In this document: positions 27,607-37,009 of the stretch, one piece after another
How positions within the stretch are numbered: position 1 is the first letter of the stretch
How the letters are laid out: each line of letters starts with the position of its first letter
Origin: Pseudoalteromonas rubra
GTDB taxonomy: Bacteria; Pseudomonadota; Gammaproteobacteria; Enterobacterales; Alteromonadaceae
Direction: 5' to 3'
DNA: 64,000 nucleotides
NCBI RefSeq assembly: GCF_005886805.2
Contig: NZ_CP045429.1
Location: 3,442,501 to 3,506,500, forward strand
Made by a program: the position numbers and the translations under genes
Notes under the pieces: generated by a model
Seen by the model: the letters and a program-made list of their open reading frames with translations, nothing else
What the model was told of the DNA's origin: nothing
The model's database searches: none

Positions 27607-27783
27607 TTAGTCACTTTTAGGGCCTGACTGTATATTATAGTGGTCCAAAAGAGTTTGCTTACGCGTGCTTTCTTCAGCAATAAAGGCATCTACATAGCCT
27701 AAACGCTGAAATTCGCTGATACAGCTACGACAATAATTCATCCTGGCTTGTTCGTGCTGTGATTTTGATTTTTGTTGCGACAT
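27607..27783 (-). CDS. Small CxxC protein (58 aa)
   Basis: A 58-residue frame, MSQQKSKSQHEQARMNYCRS at the start, followed by CISEFQRLGYVDAF. It has a single YCRSC motif (CxxC), a charged N-terminus and no membrane segment. No strong ribosome binding site is seen (AGGAT is 17 bases upstream), so the start could be the internal ATG at residue 15, giving MNYCRSCISEF. It stands alone between the tRNA operon and lysS. The composition is protein-like and it is too short for a length-filtered gene search. Family unknown. Confidence 0.5.
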   Translation of the reverse strand: MSQQKSKSQHEQARMNYCRSCISEFQRLGYVDAFIAEESTRKQTLLDHYNIQSGPKSD

Positions 27784-27984
27784 GGTCTGAGTTCATTTGC
27801 ATCCTTTCATAACCAAAGCAGTATAGGCTAAAAAGTCTGATATGCCAGTCGTACCCAACTAGCAACTATTCGCCGAATGTACTCCTGCACACTTTCTATG
27901 TATCTAACCTCTGATCTTACAAAAGTTTTATAAATATATTGAGAGTTCAACTGGCGTTTAGCAGAGATGTCTTACATAGATAAA

Positions 27985-28009
27985 AGAAAAGCGCCTAAGG
28001 CGCTTTTCT
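27985..28009 (-). terminator. Bidirectional terminator after lysS
   Basis: GAAAAGCGCC/GGCGCTTTTC stem with a TAA loop and short T/A runs on both sides, 26 bases after the lysS stop. Confidence 0.85.
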
Positions 28010-28034
28010 CAATTGTACATTCAATGTAACCGGA

Positions 28035-29576
28035 CTAGTCAGCCTGAGGTCGCATATGCGGGAACAGGATAACGTCTTTGATAGTCGGAGAGTCGGTAAA
28101 TAGCATCACCAGGCGGTCGATACCAATCCCCTCACCAGCCGTTGGCGGTAAGCCATACTCCAGCGCACGGATGTAGTCATCATCAAAATGCATTGCTTCG
28201 TCGTCACCGGCGTCTTTCTCTTCAACCTGACGCGCAAAACGCGCAGCCTGATCTTCTGCATCATTGAGCTCCGAAAAGCCATTTGCCAGTTCACGTCCAC
28301 CTACGAAGAATTCAAAGCGATCAGTGATAAATGGGTTTTCATCATTACGACGTGCCAACGGTGATACTTCCCACGGGTATTCCGTGATGAAAGTTGGCTG
28401 GATCAGTTTATGCTCAGCGGTTTCTTCAAAGATTTCACATAAGAACTTACCGGCACCCCATACACATTTTTCAGGGATCTTCACGTGTACTTTCTTCGCG
28501 TATGCCACCAACTCGTCAAAGTGGTTTTCTGGATCTTTAAAGATGTGCGCAGAGGCTTCAGCGTCAGGACCATATTTGATGATCGCATCAGCCATAGACA
28601 GGCGCTCAAACGCTTTACCAAAGTCGTACTCGATGGTCTCAAGGACTTCGCCTTCTGCGTTCTTGACTGTATTAGTCACAATGGTCGTGCCCAGTACATC
28701 CTGTGCAACGGTACGCAGCATGTCTTCTGTCAGGTTCATCAGATCTTTGTAATCTGCGTATGCCTGATAGAATTCAATCATAGTGAATTCCGGGTTGTGA
28801 CGAGTCGACAGACCTTCGTTACGGAAGTTACGGTTGATCTCGAAGACGCGGTCAAAGCCACCAACCACCAGGCGCTTCAGGTAAAGCTCAGGTGCGATAC
28901 GCAGATACATGTCGATGTCCAGCGCATTGTGGTGTGTCACAAACGGACGTGCCGTTGCACCGCCAGGGATCACTTGTAGCATTGGCGTTTCAACTTCCAT
29001 AAAGTCACGTTCAGCCAGGAAACGACGAATGCCTTCAATCACTTTAGAGCGAATACGGAAGGTCTCACGCGTTTCCATGTTAGTGATCAGATCAACGTAA
29101 CGTTGACGATACTTGGCTTCCTGATCAGTTAAACCATGGAATTTCTCTGGTAGCGGACGCAGCGATTTAGTCAGTAGTTCATACTGAACCATATCAACAT
29201 ACAAGTCGCCTTTACCTGATTTGTGCAGCGGACCAGACACACCAATGATGTCACCAATGTCGAGCTGACCATATTTGGCTTTCAGCTCTTTTTGTACATC
29301 TTTAGACGCGTAAGCCTGGATACGGCCTTTCATGTCTTGCAGAACCAAAAATGGCCCACGTTTAGCAAGGATACGGCCAGCCACAGAGACCTGATGATCT
29401 AACTCAACCAGCTCTTCTTTAGACTTATCACCAAACTTAGCCTGTAGATCAGCCGTATAGTCTTCACGGCGGAAGGTGTTCGGATGGCCATTGGCACTGC
29501 AATTATCACGAATTGCATCCAATTTAGCACGACGCTCAGCAATGAGTTTATTCTCGTCTTGGATTTGCTCTGTCAT
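28035..29576 (-). CDS. lysS: Lysyl-tRNA synthetase (class II)
   Basis: 513 residues. Charges tRNA-Lys with lysine. The N-terminal OB-fold anticodon-binding domain (about 65-150, [20 protein letters not shown]) is followed by the class II catalytic core: motif 2 [20 protein letters not shown] and motif 3 [15 protein letters not shown]. The length matches E. coli LysS (505). It is 27 bases downstream of prfB, in the conserved prfB-lysS order, so the two genes are probably co-transcribed. Confidence 0.97.
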   Translation of the reverse strand: MTEQIQDENKLIAERRAKLDAIRDNCSANGHPNTFRREDYTADLQAKFGDKSKEELVELDHQVSVAGRILAKRGPFLVLQDMKGRIQAYASKDVQKELKAKYGQLDIGDIIGVSGPLHKSGKGDLYVDMVQYELLTKSLRPLPEKFHGLTDQEAKYRQRYVDLITNMETRETFRIRSKVIEGIRRFLAERDFMEVETPMLQVIPGGATARPFVTHHNALDIDMYLRIAPELYLKRLVVGGFDRVFEINRNFRNEGLSTRHNPEFTMIEFYQAYADYKDLMNLTEDMLRTVAQDVLGTTIVTNTVKNAEGEVLETIEYDFGKAFERLSMADAIIKYGPDAEASAHIFKDPENHFDELVAYAKKVHVKIPEKCVWGAGKFLCEIFEETAEHKLIQPTFITEYPWEVSPLARRNDENPFITDRFEFFVGGRELANGFSELNDAEDQAARFARQVEEKDAGDDEAMHFDDDYIRALEYGLPPTAGEGIGIDRLVMLFTDSPTIKDVILFPHMRPQAD

Positions 29577-29603
29577 TTTTTAGCTCTTAGTTTAGCTTGT
29601 TGA

Positions 29604-30702
29604 TTATAGGCCTGATTTCAGGCTGGCTTCGATAAATTTGTCTAGATCACCGTCCAATACCGCCTGGGTATTACGGTTCTCAACACCGGTGCGCAGGTCT
29701 TTAATACGCGAGTCGTCCAGTACGTAAGAACGGATCTGGCTGCCCCAACCGATGTCAGATTTGGCATCTTCCTGAGCCTGCTTTTCCGCATTTTGCTTTT
29801 GCAGCTCAAGTTCAAACAGTTTTGCTTTTAACTGTTTCATTGCCTGATCTTTGTTTTTGTGCTGTGAACGGTCGTTCTGGCACTGCACCACAGTGTTCGT
29901 TGGCAAGTGCGTAATACGCACCGCAGACTCTGTCCGGTTAACGTGCTGACCACCCGCGCCCGAGGCACGATATACGTCGATACGCAAATCTGCCGGGTTG
30001 ATGTCAATCTCAATGTTGTCATCAATTTCCGGGTATACGAATGCAGAGGCGAACGAGGTGTGACGACGACCGCCTGAGTCGAACGGGCTCTTGCGGACCA
30101 GGCGGTGTACACCGGTTTCTGTGCGCAGCCAGCCATAAGCATACTCGCCGCTGACACGCAGTGTTGCGCCTTTGATACCTGCCACGTCACCATCTGTTGC
30201 TTCGACAATCTCAGTTTTGAACCCTTTGGCTTCTGCCCAGCGCAGATACATACGCAACAACATGTTGCACCAGTCCTGGGCTTCTGTACCACCGGAACCG
30301 GCTTGCAGATCGAGATAGGCATCATTGCTGTCTTGTGCGCCAGAGAACATACGGCGGAACTCCAGCTTTTCGAGCTGGGCATTCAGGCCTTGCACTTCTT
30401 GCTCAGCTTCAGCAAAAGTCTCTTCGTCTTCGGCTTCTACAGCCAGCTCAACCAGGCCTTCTGCATCATCTGCACCGCTCACCAGGTTGTCTATGGTTTC
30501 AACGATGGTTTCCAGACTGGATTTTTCGCGACCCAATGCCTGTGCCTTCTCAGGCTCATTCCAGACTGCTGGATCTTCCAGTTCCGCATTAACTTCTTCC
30601 AACCGCTCTTGTTTCAGAGCATAGTCAAAGATACCCCCGAAGAAGTTCAGTACGCTCGCGAATTTCCTTGATTTGATTAATCACAGGATTCACTTCAAAC
30701 AT
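29604..30702 (-). CDS. prfB: Peptide chain release factor 2, with programmed +1 frameshift
   Basis: RF2 recognises UGA and UAA. A 25-codon first frame starts at the ATG at 30702 ([16 protein letters not shown]) and ends at an in-frame UGA at 30625-30627. The slip site is CTT-TGA-C, preceded by the internal Shine-Dalgarno-like CGGGGG. A +1 shift continues with [11 protein letters not shown] into the main frame, giving 365 residues, exactly the E. coli length. The SPF stop-codon tripeptide falls at 205-207 and the catalytic GGQ at 250-252. RF2 shortage favours the shift, so the protein regulates its own synthesis. Confidence 0.97.
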
Positions 30703-30889
30703 TCACATTACTCCAATTTACGTGATGGTGACGCAGCCAATGGCCCACCTAAAGTGACCACCGGACTGAAAATTTTGCGACCACTGTGTATCAACACATT
30801 ATGTAAGCGGTCTAAACGGCCAATACTAACAAATAATGGGCTCAGATATCAGCCCTTAAAGAGAACATTTTATACCTTTCTCGCAAATG

Positions 30890-32614
30890 TTAGCAGGCAC
30901 GGATCTCCCGAACTATCAACTGCAAGGTAAACTTGCCTCTAAACTCATTGATATCCAGTTGATAAGCTAACTCCGCCATCTGTGCCGCGGTGTTTGGCCA
31001 GGCCCGCACATCTATGTTAAACGCAATCGCATCAACCAATTTACCGCTGGGGTGTTTAAGCACCAGCTTGAGATGTTTCTCACCGACAATGCGCTGCTGC
31101 ACTAACTCGAACACGCCGCTGAATACCGGCTCAGGGAAATGCTGACCCCAGGGCCCAGCCTGTTGCAGTAACATTGCAAAGTCCATATTAAAACACTCAG
31201 CTGGTAACTCACCATCTGTCAGTAATACCGACTGCTTATGCTCTTCACTGAGGGTCTCGCTGACCAGGGCCTCAAAGGTGCGTTTAAAGTCGCTAAAGTC
31301 GGCTTCTCTGATGGTCAAGCCGGCCGCCATCGCATGGCCACCGAATTTCACGATTAAGTCCGGATGGCGTGTATTTATCTGCTCCAGCAAATCACGCATA
31401 TGCAAGCCTTCAATTGAGCGGCACGACCCTTTAATTTCGTCATTGTCGCCCTGAGCAAAAATAATCGCCGGGCGATGGTATTTTTCTTTGAGTCTGCCCG
31501 CCAGGATCCCAATCACCCCCTGATGCCAGTCATCCTGATATAAACATACCGCATCAGGAATACTCTGCTGCGCAGCAACCAAGCGCTCAAGCACCGCCTG
31601 CGCTTCTTGCTGCATGCCCTGCTCTATCTCTCGTCGCTCCTGGTTTAGGCTATCCAATTGTGCGGCAATGCGCCGTGCCTGATGCTCTTCTTTAGACAAT
31701 AAACAAGCGATACCCAGGCTCATATCATCCAGTCGCCCTGCAGCATTCAATCTCGGTGCCAGTGCAAAACCAAAATCACTGGCGTTAAGCCGGGCTGCGG
31801 TGCGATTTGCCACTTCAATCAGAGCACGGATCCCAGGCCGGGTTTGCCCTTTGCGAATTCGCGCCAGTCCCTGATGTACTAAAGTACGGTTGTTGGCATC
31901 CAGGGCAACGACATCCGCGACCGTCCCCAAAGCAACTATGTCCAGCAAGGATGCCAGGTTAGGCTGAGTCTGGCCCTGACGCTCAAAATAGCCCGAAGAG
32001 CGCAAATGATGACGAAATGCCACCAGCAAGTAAAACGCCACACCAACACCCGCAATCGATTTCGAGGGAAACTGGCAGTCGTGCCGATTAGGGTTAACGA
32101 TGGCGTCGGCATTGGGCAGTTGCTCACCCTGCAAATGATGATCGGTGACCAGAACAGCAATGCCAGCCTGTTTTACGATGTCTATGCCTGCCAGGCAAGA
32201 GATACCATTATCAACGGTGATCACCAGTTGTGGAGCAAGTTGAACTATTTGCTCCGCCAGTGCCGGACTTAGGCCATAACCCAGACTAAAACGGTCAGGA
32301 ACCAGGTAGTCGACTTGCTGCAGACCAAACAGGCGCAGCCCCTCCATCAGCACAGCTGTGCTAGTTGCGCCATCGGCATCAAAGTCGCCCACAATGAGTA
32401 TACTTTGCTGTTGCTGTAGTGCTGTTTCTAGTAAGGCACAGGCTTTATCCATGTCCCGGAACAAACGAAAATCCAGCAAAGTGGCGGCACTGTTATCAAG
32501 CTCTTGGGCCTCTTTTACACCCCTGGCGGCATAAATTTGTTTAATTACAGGGTGAAGATGGGTGGGTAAATGACTGTCATCGACACGTAATCTGGGTCGG
32601 ATCTCTGTTTGCAT
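30890..32614 (-). CDS. recJ: Single-stranded-DNA exonuclease RecJ
   Basis: 574 residues. Degrades single-stranded DNA 5' to 3' in RecFOR recombination and mismatch and base-excision repair. DHH-family motifs are present: ILIVGDFDADGATST (metal binding), VTVDNGIS, VTDHHLQG, GVGVAFYLL, LGTVADVV and FGGHAMAAGL in the DHHA1 domain. Length matches E. coli RecJ (577). It lies between dsbC and prfB, as in many gammaproteobacteria. The 187-base gap to prfB leaves room for a separate prfB promoter. Confidence 0.96.
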   Translation of the reverse strand: MQTEIRPRLRVDDSHLPTHLHPVIKQIYAARGVKEAQELDNSAATLLDFRLFRDMDKACALLETALQQQQSILIVGDFDADGATSTAVLMEGLRLFGLQQVDYLVPDRFSLGYGLSPALAEQIVQLAPQLVITVDNGISCLAGIDIVKQAGIAVLVTDHHLQGEQLPNADAIVNPNRHDCQFPSKSIAGVGVAFYLLVAFRHHLRSSGYFERQGQTQPNLASLLDIVALGTVADVVALDANNRTLVHQGLARIRKGQTRPGIRALIEVANRTAARLNASDFGFALAPRLNAAGRLDDMSLGIACLLSKEEHQARRIAAQLDSLNQERREIEQGMQQEAQAVLERLVAAQQSIPDAVCLYQDDWHQGVIGILAGRLKEKYHRPAIIFAQGDNDEIKGSCRSIEGLHMRDLLEQINTRHPDLIVKFGGHAMAAGLTIREADFSDFKRTFEALVSETLSEEHKQSVLLTDGELPAECFNMDFAMLLQQAGPWGQHFPEPVFSGVFELVQQRIVGEKHLKLVLKHPSGKLVDAIAFNIDVRAWPNTAAQMAELAYQLDINEFRGKFTLQLIVREIRAC

Positions 32615-32647
32615 AACACTCTCTGAACTACCTGATGACGTGAAGTA

Positions 32648-32680
32648 ATACCAATTTGCTTAATTAAGTGAAATTGGTAT
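32648..32680. repeat. Inverted repeat ATACCAATTT ... AAATTGGTAT
   Basis: Two perfect 10-bp arms flank a 13-base centre (gcttaattaagtg). It lies between dsbC and recJ. A related, shorter palindrome is at 8636-8651. Such intergenic repeats may be a dispersed family in the genome. Confidence 0.6.
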
Positions 32681-32696
32681 AAACCTCCACAAAGCA

Positions 32697-32718
32697 AAAA
32701 AGGCCCGCAGGCCTTTTT
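32697..32718 (-). terminator. Terminator after dsbC
   Basis: AAAAAGGCC/GGCCTTTTT stem with T-run on the minus strand, 27 bases after the dsbC stop. It separates dsbC from recJ, so recJ probably has its own promoter. Confidence 0.8.
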
Positions 32719-32744
32719 AGAAACGCTGAGAGTATACCTCAGAT

Positions 32745-33476
32745 TTAAGATTTTTTGCTCGCCTGGTCTAACATTTTTGCCAACGCGTCTGCCGGTTGAT
32801 AACCCGGGATCATACTGCCGTCTTCAAGTACAATAGCCGGAGTACCGGAAATACCAAAACTCTGACCTAGCTGATAATGCTCAGCAACCGGTGCCTGACA
32901 ATTCTTTGCATCCGCAATGGTGTTACCAGCTTTCGCTTCAGTCATGGCAGATGCAGCATCGTCAGCACACCAAACGTTCATCAGGCTCTTGTAACCGTTA
33001 CCACTCAGGCCGCCACGAGGAAACGCGAGATACTTAACGGTAATGCCCGCTGCCAGGTAATCATCCAGCTCACGGTGAAGTTTACGGCAGTAGCCACAGG
33101 TAATGTCAGTAAAGACCGTGATTTGGTGTTTCTCATTTTCCGCCTTGTACACAATCATCGAATCCTGGTACTCAGCGACACCATTTTTACGTACACCACT
33201 GAGTGCATCCTCAGTGATATTACGACGGTTTGTCACATCAATCATGGTCCCCTGAACCAGATACTGACCATTAGGGCTTGCATAGAATACCCCTTTATCC
33301 GTGATCACAGTCTTAAGGCCCGAAATAGGGCTGTCAGATACACTCTTGACTGTTAAGCCCAGATCCGCAAATTGAGATGCGATGGGGCTAACCGCCATTG
33401 GTGAAACTTCTTTGATTGTCTCGGCAACGGTACCGACACTAAAAGCGAGCGATGCTGCTAAAAGTAACTTTTTCAT
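32745..33476 (-). CDS. dsbC: Thiol:disulfide interchange protein DsbC
   Basis: 243 residues with a signal peptide (cleavage after about residue 18, GTVA). Periplasmic disulfide isomerase, active as a dimer. The N-terminal dimerisation domain (about 25-85) is followed by a thioredoxin fold with active site CGYC (Cys127 and Cys130), cis-proline loop GTPAIV, and a second cysteine pair (VWCADD and KNCQAP), as in E. coli DsbC. It is the middle gene of the conserved xerD-dsbC-recJ block. Confidence 0.96.
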   Translation of the reverse strand: MKKLLLAASLAFSVGTVAETIKEVSPMAVSPIASQFADLGLTVKSVSDSPISGLKTVITDKGVFYASPNGQYLVQGTMIDVTNRRNITEDALSGVRKNGVAEYQDSMIVYKAENEKHQITVFTDITCGYCRKLHRELDDYLAAGITVKYLAFPRGGLSGNGYKSLMNVWCADDAASAMTEAKAGNTIADAKNCQAPVAEHYQLGQSFGISGTPAIVLEDGSMIPGYQPADALAKMLDQASKKS

Positions 33477-33537
33477 GTTTTTCTCGTAAAATTGCTCTTG
33501 TTAATCACTAGGACCGGATTACTGCAAATAAATTCCA

Positions 33538-34464
33538 TTACGACCTAGGATGATGTTGCTGATGAAGCGATTTCAGTCGCTCACTGGCAACATGCGTATA
33601 AATCTGGGTTGTCGACAAATCGCTATGGCCTAACATCATTTGTACAACGCGGAGATCCGCCCCATGATTGAGCAAATGTGTTGCAAACGCATGACGCAAC
33701 GTGTGTGGCGATAACGGTGACTTAACGTCTGCCAACATAGCATAGTGTTTGATGCGATGCCAAAAAGTTTGCCGGGTCATGCCGATACCACGCTTAGAGA
33801 CGAAGACAAAGTCATTCGCATGTTTCACCATTTGAGCTCGTCCAACCTTTAGAAATTGTTCGACCCAGTGCAACGCTTCCTCACCCATCGGAACCAGTCT
33901 TTCTTTGCCACCTTTACCGCGAACCAGCAAAACAGCCTGACGCAGATTAATTTGCTCCATCCGCAGCCCCACCAGTTCTGTGACCCTTAATCCCGTCGCA
34001 TACAACAATTCCAGCATCGCTTTGTCTCTAAGACCCATAGGATCTGACACATCTGGCGCATTGAGCAGAGCCTCAACTTCCTGCTCGCTGAGGGTTTTAG
34101 GCAACGACTGCGACAACTTGGGCTGCGCGATATGTGTCAAAGGGCTGGCAGGAAGCTCCTGTTTGCTCACCCAATAGGCATAAAAGCGCTTGAGGGCACT
34201 CATTGCCCGTGCGGTACTGCGCGGTTTCAACCCCTGGTCGACCCGGTAGGCCAGATAGGCCTCCACATCTGCGCTATTGATGGCCAACAATGGTTTATCA
34301 TCCAGATTGGCCACGACATAACGGACAAACTTATCCAGGTCAGCCCGATAGGCAGCCAGGGTGTTGTCACTGAGTCCTTGCTCAAGAAAGAGCGCGTCCA
34401 GGAAAGATTCAATCAGCTCACTGTTACTGTGCGTGGCTGGGTCAGATAATTCTATATCGGTCAC
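33538..34464 (-). CDS. xerD: Tyrosine recombinase XerD
   Basis: 308 residues. With XerC it resolves chromosome dimers at dif, under FtsK control. The SAM-like N-terminal domain (IESFLDALFLEQGLSDNTLAAY) precedes the catalytic domain. The active-site residues are all visible: Arg160 (ATGLRVTE), Lys184 region (VRGKGGKER), His254 and Arg257 (HTLRHAFATHLL), His280 (MLGHSDLSTTQIY) and nucleophile Tyr289. Divergent from the flavodoxin gene and followed by dsbC. Confidence 0.97.
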   Translation of the reverse strand: MTDIELSDPATHSNSELIESFLDALFLEQGLSDNTLAAYRADLDKFVRYVVANLDDKPLLAINSADVEAYLAYRVDQGLKPRSTARAMSALKRFYAYWVSKQELPASPLTHIAQPKLSQSLPKTLSEQEVEALLNAPDVSDPMGLRDKAMLELLYATGLRVTELVGLRMEQINLRQAVLLVRGKGGKERLVPMGEEALHWVEQFLKVGRAQMVKHANDFVFVSKRGIGMTRQTFWHRIKHYAMLADVKSPLSPHTLRHAFATHLLNHGADLRVVQMMLGHSDLSTTQIYTHVASERLKSLHQQHHPRS

Positions 34465-34542
34465 GGGCCGCCTGTATCAATTCGTTACACCATAAGGTAG
34501 ACTTCGCGCCATATAATAACAGCCAATTGAGCGAAGACTACT

Positions 34543-35064
34543 ATGCAGATCGGGTTATTTTACGGTTCAACTACCTGCTACACAGAAATGGCAGCAGAAA
34601 AGATGCAGGAGATCATGGGTAAAGACATCCTGTCGCTCCACAATATCAAAGACGAGCCTCTGAAAAATGCAGAGCAGTTCGACTTTGTGATCTTCGGTAT
34701 CTCAACCTGGGACTTTGGCGAGTTACAAGAAGACTGGGAGTCACACTGGGACGACATCGATCAGGTCAACCTCGCCGGGAAAACCATCGCATTATTTGGT
34801 ATGGGTGATCAACAGGGCTATGGACAATGGTTCCAGGATGCACTGGGTATGTTACACGATAAAATTGCGCCACAGGGTGTCAACTTTCTGGGGTACTGGC
34901 CCAATAGCAGCGACTATGAGTTTGAAGCCTCCAAAGCGCTGACTGAAGACAAAAGCCAGTTTGTAGGCCTGGCGCTCGACGAGGACAGTCAGTACGAAAA
35001 AAGCGATGAACGAATTGCCACCTGGATTGAGCAAATCATGACTCAATACAGCGAGTCATTGTAA
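34543..35064 (+). CDS. fldB: Flavodoxin (FldB type)
   Basis: 173 residues. Small FMN electron carrier. The phosphate-binding loop is [18 protein letters not shown] at the N-terminus, with the FMN-stacking [11 protein letters not shown] and [11 protein letters not shown] regions. The T-T-C variation of the loop is that of FldB rather than FldA. Divergent from xerD, as in several gammaproteobacteria, with an imperfect terminator-like hairpin 14 bases after its stop. Confidence 0.92.
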   Translation: MQIGLFYGSTTCYTEMAAEKMQEIMGKDILSLHNIKDEPLKNAEQFDFVIFGISTWDFGELQEDWESHWDDIDQVNLAGKTIALFGMGDQQGYGQWFQDALGMLHDKIAPQGVNFLGYWPNSSDYEFEASKALTEDKSQFVGLALDEDSQYEKSDERIATWIEQIMTQYSESL

Positions 35065-35078
35065 TTTATCCCCTCTCA

Positions 35079-35106
35079 GATCTGCCATACGCATTGTTGG
35101 CAGATC
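35079..35106 (+). terminator. Hairpin after fldB
   Basis: GATCTGCCA/TGGCAGATC is a perfect 9-bp stem just after fldB. There is no T-run, so termination strength is uncertain. Confidence 0.45.
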
Positions 35107-35248
35107 AAACTCATCTCCCTTACATCCATTAACAAAAAATATATACAAATATCTTTTTATAGTTCAGTATGGATTTTGTACAGCAACTGCAATTTTGCCT
35201 TAGTCGCAGCAGCTGTCGTTCATTAACTCAATTATAAAAGGACTAATC

Positions 35249-35422
35249 ATGAAGCTTAACCTAAACAAAAAGAACTATAAGAACTTGTCTCAGCAACCAC
35301 AATCAATCAACAACAAAATGACGCCACGTATCGGCGGTGGTCAGGGTGCATGTTCAGGCGGTGCAGCCTGTCATATGGACAAACAAATAGAAGGTGGTGG
35401 CTCTGTCTGTATCACTTGGTAA
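35249..35422 (+). CDS. Orphan double-glycine peptide, candidate RiPP precursor
   Basis: 57 residues from the ATG at 35249, with AAAGGA six bases upstream. The N-terminal leader (MKLNLNKKNYKNLSQQPQ) resembles leaders of several natural-product precursor families: basic, Asn/Leu/Lys rich, without a hydrophobic signal segment. A TPRIGGG stretch (about 25-31) could be a double-glycine cleavage site. The remaining core (QGACSGGAACHMDKQIEGGG, then SVCITW) has three cysteines, several serines, a threonine and a terminal tryptophan. A strong terminator follows at once. No modification enzyme or exporter gene is adjacent, so it may be an orphan served from elsewhere, or a secreted peptide of another kind. 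Confidence 0.6.
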   Translation: MKLNLNKKNYKNLSQQPQSINNKMTPRIGGGQGACSGGAACHMDKQIEGGGSVCITW

Positions 35423-35434
35423 AACAGGCAAGAT

Positions 35435-35460
35435 AACGGGACTGTAAACGTCCCGTTTTA
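35435..35460 (+). terminator. Strong terminator after the double-glycine peptide
   Basis: AACGGGAC/GTCCCGTT stem with a 7-base loop and TTTTA tail. It makes the small peptide gene a single transcription unit. Confidence 0.85.
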
Positions 35461-35485
35461 TGTCATACTCCGTATCCAATCCTAC

Positions 35486-36484
35486 TCAGGAATCCCCAGT
35501 GTTCTGCTTTTGTTTGCTGAACTTTCCCGGAGAACACCCAAACCAGCGCTTAAACGCCTTGTTAAAAGCCGCCTGTTCGTTAAACCCTAACTCTCTTGCC
35601 AGCTCGGCCAGTGGCATGGTGCCCAGTAAGTCTCGAGTCCGCCTGAGCCGCTCTTCGGTCAGTAACTGTGAGTAACTGGTATTACATTGCTTAAGCTGCC
35701 TTTGTACCTGACGCACCGATTTATTTAATTCACCAGCCAGCCTGTCCAGCTGACAATCACTGAGATCGCGACGGGCAGCCAGCATAATACGAAGCTGTGT
35801 TGCCACGGTATGATGCTGCTGAAGTTGTGCCAGTGCTGTGTCTGACAGACGCTGTAACGCCTCATGCATAACGCAATTCGCCCGTCTGAAGGGCAAGGAC
35901 AGATAAGCGCGCTGAAATACAATCTGATTGCAATGCTGACTAACAATCACAGGGCAACCGAACCACAGCGCCAGCTCTGAACACTCTGTGTTGTTCAAAT
36001 AGCAGGTTAAGTAAACGCGCTCAGGCGCGACCTTTTGGGTTAACAAGGCACGCACTAAGGCAACCCAGGCGGTCATATTGCGCAAGATCACATGACGAGA
36101 GGTCCGTGAATTTGGTACCCAGTCAAGTACGGCCCAATCATGCTGTTGATGAAATTGTGCTTTTCCGATGCTGGCCACAAGCTGGTCATATCTGAGTAGC
36201 GCCATTAGCGCTTGATGCAAATTTTCGCAGCTTTCAACCAGGTAGCCCAACACGCCATAATCTGCAGACTGGATCTGCTGGCCCAGGTGAAAACCAAACA
36301 AAGGATCTTTAGTCAGCTCAACCCCTACTTGCAATATCTGCTCATATTCAGCCAAAGGGATCCTCGCCCCCAGCTCAGCCTCCGTGTTACTTGCGTACTG
36401 ATTGCTGTTTTCGTACAGCCAGCCTAATTGCTCCAGATAGAGCTGCACACTGGTGAAATAGTTTTTATCTAAAGTGTTTTCCAT
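35486..36484 (-). CDS. AraC-family transcriptional regulator
   Basis: 332 residues if the ATG at 36484 (MENTLDKNYF) is used; the longest frame adds 54 residues without a ribosome binding site. The N-terminal domain resembles the arabinose-binding-like cupin/AraC type (ELTKDPLFGFHLGQQ, DYGVLGYLVESCENLHQAL). The C-terminal HTH_18 pair is LAGELNKSVRQVQRQLKQ and LAELARELGFNEQAAFNKAFKRWFG. It is divergent from a SRPBCC/fatty-acid-hydroxylase operon and is the natural candidate to control it. Confidence 0.8.
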   Translation of the reverse strand: MENTLDKNYFTSVQLYLEQLGWLYENSNQYASNTEAELGARIPLAEYEQILQVGVELTKDPLFGFHLGQQIQSADYGVLGYLVESCENLHQALMALLRYDQLVASIGKAQFHQQHDWAVLDWVPNSRTSRHVILRNMTAWVALVRALLTQKVAPERVYLTCYLNNTECSELALWFGCPVIVSQHCNQIVFQRAYLSLPFRRANCVMHEALQRLSDTALAQLQQHHTVATQLRIMLAARRDLSDCQLDRLAGELNKSVRQVQRQLKQCNTSYSQLLTEERLRRTRDLLGTMPLAELARELGFNEQAAFNKAFKRWFGCSPGKFSKQKQNTGDS

Positions 36485-36574
36485 GTCGCATTTGGACAAA
36501 ATTACGTCGCCTATTCGCAAGATTGCCAGATAAACCTCACTTACACTAGACAAAACTGTGAATAAGGAAAAGCC

Positions 36575-37009
36575 ATGGTCAATGTTCGCTGCCACAGAGA
36601 CATCGCCGCCACGCCGCATGAGGTAATGGAAACTCTGCTTGATCACCCAAGGTTAGATCGCTTTTTTAATGCCCAGTTCAAAGTCGTGCACAGTGCTGTG
36701 CATCCAGCCATTCGGGGTGGCAGTGGCTGTATTCGCGAAGTACGTATGCTGGGGCTCAGATTCTATGAACAGATCCAGCATGCCGACCCAGGTTCAATTC
36801 GCTATCAAATCGTCGGTGATTTCCCGGTGAAAAAACACCAGGGTGAGATCCGGCTGCGTCAAATCGACAATAACACCTCAACCCGGATTGATTACCATGT
36901 GCGCTTTGCTCCACCCTGGTACCTGCCAGGCTTTATTATTCGCCACCTGATCACCCGTGACATCAACCTCGCACTGACGCGTCTGGAGGCAAGTTATGCT
37001 GTCCGTTGA
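36575..37009 (+). CDS. SRPBCC (START-like) domain protein
   Basis: 144 residues, ATG preceded by AAGGA. A single-domain START/polyketide-cyclase-like fold is suggested by RDIAATPHEVMETLLDHPRLD at the start, then the central RMLGLRFYEQI, and by alternating strands up to the C-terminal helix (ITRDINLALTRLEASYAV). These domains bind hydrophobic ligands. It overlaps the next gene (a fatty-acid-hydroxylase-type membrane enzyme) by 14 bases, so the products probably act on the same lipid. Family assignment is from fold pattern only. Confidence 0.65.
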   Translation: MVNVRCHRDIAATPHEVMETLLDHPRLDRFFNAQFKVVHSAVHPAIRGGSGCIREVRMLGLRFYEQIQHADPGSIRYQIVGDFPVKKHQGEIRLRQIDNNTSTRIDYHVRFAPPWYLPGFIIRHLITRDINLALTRLEASYAVR

